In this document: positions 5,483 to 7,252 of the stretch, in pieces
Position numbering within the stretch: the stretch's first letter is position 1
Layout: the number at the start of each line of letters is the position of its first letter
Source: DATLFP01 sp035540955
GTDB taxonomy: Bacteria; Actinomycetota; Acidimicrobiia; Acidimicrobiales; CADCSY01
Reading direction: 5' to 3'
Assembly (NCBI GenBank): GCA_035540955.1
Contig: DATLFP010000220.1
Span: forward strand, 1 to 7,252
Length of the DNA: 7,252 bases
Translations under genes and position numbers: made by a program
The notes under the pieces: model-generated
The model's database searches: none
The model's input: only the letters and a program-made list of their open reading frames with translations
Told to the model about the DNA's origin: nothing

Positions 5483-6457
5483 GTGGCGGTCACCGAGCAC
5501 CCCATCCCGCTGGAGGACATCGACGCCCACCGGCGGGAGCTCACCGCGTACTGCTACCGCATGCTCGGCTCGGCGTTCGAGGCCGAGGACGCCGCCCAGG
5601 AGGCGATCCTGCGGGCGTGGCGCAACGGGGCCACCTTCGAGGGCCGGTCGTCGCTGCGCTCGTGGCTCTACAAGATCGCCACCAACGTGTGCCTCGACAT
5701 GCTCCGCAGCAGCCAGCGCCGGGCCCGGCCGATGGAGACCCGCCCGGTGGGCACGCCGGACGGCTTCGACGGCGCCCAGCGGCCCGAGCACGCGTGGGTC
5801 ACCCCGGTGCCCGACGAGCGGGTGCTCGACCTCGACGGCGATCCCGCCGAGGTGGCGGCGGCGCGGGATTCGATCCGGCTGGCGTTCGTGACCGCCCTGC
5901 AGCACCTGCCGGCCCGCCAGCGCGCCGCGCTCATCCTCTGCGAGGTGCTGCGGTGGCAGGCGACCGAGGTGGCCGACCTGCTCGAGACGTCGGTGGCGTC
6001 GGTGAACAGCGCCCTGCAGCGGGCCCGCGCCACCCTCGCCGACCTCCAGGTGAGCGACGCGCCGGTCGGTGCGGTCACCGCCGAGCAGCGGGCCATGGTC
6101 GAGCGCTACGCCGACGCCTTCGCCCGCTACGACGTGGCGACCATCGTCACGATGCTCCACGACGACGTCGTGATGTCGATGCCGCCCTACGACTTCTGGC
6201 TGCAGGGTCCGGCCCACATGGCGCAGTGGTTCCTCGGTCATGGCATCGGCTGCAAGGACGGGCGGATCATCCCGGCGCCGGCGGCCAACGGATGCGTCGC
6301 TTTCGGCACCTACCGCATCGACCCCGACGGCGGGTACTTCCCGTGGTCGGTGCAGGTGCTCGAGCTCGACGGCGACCGCATCGTCGGCCACCACAACTTC
6401 CTCGACACCGACGCGCTGTTCCCGCTGTTCGGGCTACCCGCCCACCTCGACGCGTAG
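5483..6457 (+). CDS. ECF sigma factor with C-terminal SnoaL-like domain
   Basis: A 324-residue RNA polymerase sigma factor of the actinobacterial SigG/SigJ-like ECF type. Region 2 spans about 16-82, with YCYRMLGSAFEAEDAAQEAILRAW-type sequence at 23-46 and LRSWLYKIATNVCLDMLR at 58-75. An acidic linker follows. Region 4 spans about 132-187, with LPARQRAALILCEVLRW at 142-158 and a helix-turn-helix ending SVNSALQRARATL. Residues about 200-320 form a SnoaL/NTF2-like domain (ERYADAFARYDVATIVTMLHDDVVMSMPP, then FLGHG and VLELDGDRIVGHHNFLD). In such sigma factors this tail takes part in self-regulation in place of a classical anti-sigma factor. An in-frame ATG at 5426 overlaps the preceding stop as ATGA, but the extra 19 codons use unfavoured triplets (GTA, AGT, CGT) and resemble no sigma N-terminus, so GTG 5483 is preferred. 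Confidence 0.9.
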   Translation: MAVTEHPIPLEDIDAHRRELTAYCYRMLGSAFEAEDAAQEAILRAWRNGATFEGRSSLRSWLYKIATNVCLDMLRSSQRRARPMETRPVGTPDGFDGAQRPEHAWVTPVPDERVLDLDGDPAEVAAARDSIRLAFVTALQHLPARQRAALILCEVLRWQATEVADLLETSVASVNSALQRARATLADLQVSDAPVGAVTAEQRAMVERYADAFARYDVATIVTMLHDDVVMSMPPYDFWLQGPAHMAQWFLGHGIGCKDGRIIPAPAANGCVAFGTYRIDPDGGYFPWSVQVLELDGDRIVGHHNFLDTDALFPLFGLPAHLDA

Positions 6458-6667
6458 GCCGGCGAGGTCGAGCAGGGCGGCGAGGTCGGGGCACAGCCCG
6501 TCGAGGCGCACCGTGCACCCGAGGCGGCGGGCGTGCAGCTGCAGCTGCCCGAGCTCGTCGATCACCGAAAGGTCGAGGCGCACCGGGGTGTCGAGCGGCC
6601 ACGACGTGAGGTCGCGGCCGTCACGGACGAGCACGACCATGCCTCGGATCACGTCGCTGTGACGCAT
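6434..6667 (-). CDS. small STAS-like protein, convergent with the sigma gene
   Basis: About 77 residues from ATG 6667. The centre and C-terminus (LSVIDELGQLQLHARRLGCTVRLDGLCPDLAALLDLAGL) match a small actinobacterial STAS/MlaB-like family that I know with sequences of the form VDALARLQLAARRLG-x-x-x-RLR-x-xCPEL-x-ELL-x-x-xGL. The usual N-terminal beta strands are shortened here (MVVLVRDGRDLTSWPLDTPVR). There is no DSSG phosphorylation motif. Starts at 6685, 6667 and 6640 are all in frame and none has a good ribosome binding site. Its last 24 bp overlap the 3' end of the sigma gene on the opposite strand, and it is divergent from the ABC ATPase. It may modulate a neighbouring regulator; that is inference only. 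Confidence 0.68.
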   Translation of the reverse strand: MRHSDVIRGMVVLVRDGRDLTSWPLDTPVRLDLSVIDELGQLQLHARRLGCTVRLDGLCPDLAALLDLAGLRVEVGG

Positions 6668-6679
6668 GATCGATCGAGA

Positions 6680-6700
6680 ACTCATCGCGCCGCGATGAGT
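6680..6700. promoter_or_regulatory. 9-bp inverted repeat, candidate operator
   Basis: ACTCATCGC (6680-6688), a three-base spacer GCC, and GCGATGAGT (6692-6700) form a perfect inverted repeat. It sits in the 55-bp gap between the divergent STAS-like gene and the ABC ATPase. Its position and symmetry fit the binding site of a dimeric repressor such as a TetR or MarR-type regulator, which often controls DrrA-type exporters. No such regulator is in the window. Confidence 0.5.
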
Positions 6701-6722
6701 GGAGGGTGGAAGAGTCGTCTTG

Positions 6723-7252
6723 ATGACCATGAGCGCAGAGCTGGCGATCGAGACCCACGGTCTCGTCAAGACCTTCGGTGCGACGCGCGCCGTCGACGGG
6801 ATCGACCTCGCCGTGCGGCCGGGCACCGTCTACGGCGTGCTCGGCCCGAACGGGGCGGGGAAGACCACCACGATCCGGGTGCTCGCCACCCTGCTGAAGC
6901 CCGACGCCGGCACCGCCCGCGTGCTCGGGCGCGACGTGGTGCTCGAGGCCGACGCCGTGCGGGGCTCGGTGAGCCTCACCGGGCAGTTCGCGTCGGTCGA
7001 CGAGGAGCTGAGCGGCCGGGAGAACCTGGTGCTGATCGGCCGGCTGCTCGGGTTGCGGTCCGGTGCCGCCCGGGAGCGGGCCGGCGAGCTGCTCGACGCC
7101 TTCGGGCTGGGCGAGGCGGCCGACAAGCTGGTCAGCCAGTACTCCGGCGGCATGCGCCGGCGCCTCGACATCGCGTCGAGCATCGTCGTCACCCCCGAGC
7201 TGCTGTTCCTCGACGAGCCCACGACCGGTCTCGACCCCCGCAGCCGCAACCA
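6723..7252 (+). CDS. DrrA-type ABC transporter ATP-binding protein (3' truncated by window)
   Basis: 176 complete codons are visible with no stop; the gene continues past the window end. It is the ATP-hydrolysing subunit of a two-component exporter of the daunorubicin-resistance (DrrA) type, acting at the inner face of the membrane with a DrrB-like permease that would be expected just downstream. Seen: Walker A GPNGAGKTT at 41-49, Q-loop in SLTGQFASVDEELSG with Gln88, signature YSGGM at 140-144, Walker B LLFLDEPTTGLDP at 160-172. The TGQFASVDEELSGRENL stretch is characteristic of DrrA relatives. ATG 6723 is chosen, with GGAAGAG about 8 bases upstream; ATG 6729 is also in frame. The substrate cannot be inferred from this subunit. 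The inverted repeat at 6680-6700 lies 22 bp upstream and may be its operator. Confidence 0.92.
   Translation, partial: MTMSAELAIETHGLVKTFGATRAVDGIDLAVRPGTVYGVLGPNGAGKTTTIRVLATLLKPDAGTARVLGRDVVLEADAVRGSVSLTGQFASVDEELSGRENLVLIGRLLGLRSGAARERAGELLDAFGLGEAADKLVSQYSGGMRRRLDIASSIVVTPELLFLDEPTTGLDPRSRN

Overview
The window is 7.25 kb of very GC-rich DNA with strong G/C preference at third codon positions. GTG starts, a DrrA-type ABC ATPase, an ECF sigma factor with a SnoaL-like tail, MEDS/HATPase and STAS regulators and possible leaderless promoters all point to a high-GC actinobacterium. An uncultured member of the Acidimicrobiia is my best guess from style, not proof. It reads as ordinary chromosome: I see no insertion sequence, phage gene, CRISPR array, tRNA or rRNA.

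Positions 1-4495 are all on the minus strand. In transcription order they hold a single-domain STAS protein, a cold-shock protein, a small charged protein with a SHOCT-like tail, a polyprenyl (probably geranylgeranyl) diphosphate synthase, an alkylsulfatase-like metallo-beta-lactamase-fold hydrolase, and a MEDS-HATPase regulator. The gaps between them hold a perfect 26-bp palindrome, a 12-bp inverted repeat and a duplicated GC-rich extragenic motif. These breaks suggest several transcription units rather than one operon.

From 4569 to 6457 two genes lie on the plus strand. The first is the main discovery: a GrdB/PrdB-like reductase-family gene interrupted by an in-frame TGA at 5073-5075. The reading frame, composition and protein family continue on the far side, in a Sec-Pro-Asp-Cys-Cys (UxxC) context. 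A 7-bp hairpin with a G at the second loop position sits at the distance expected of a bacterial SECIS. It is therefore best read as one 286-residue selenoprotein, not as two ORFs or a pseudogene. The second gene is an ECF sigma factor fused to a SnoaL-like domain.

The sigma gene converges on, and overlaps by 24 bp, a small minus-strand STAS-like gene. That gene is in turn divergent from a DrrA-type ABC ATPase that runs off the end of the window. A 9-bp inverted repeat lies in their shared promoter gap. The regulatory genes (MEDS-HATPase, two STAS-like proteins, ECF sigma) resemble parts of partner-switching stress circuits, but nothing here shows that they act together. The selenoprotein implies that SelA, SelB, SelD and tRNA-Sec are encoded elsewhere in the genome.
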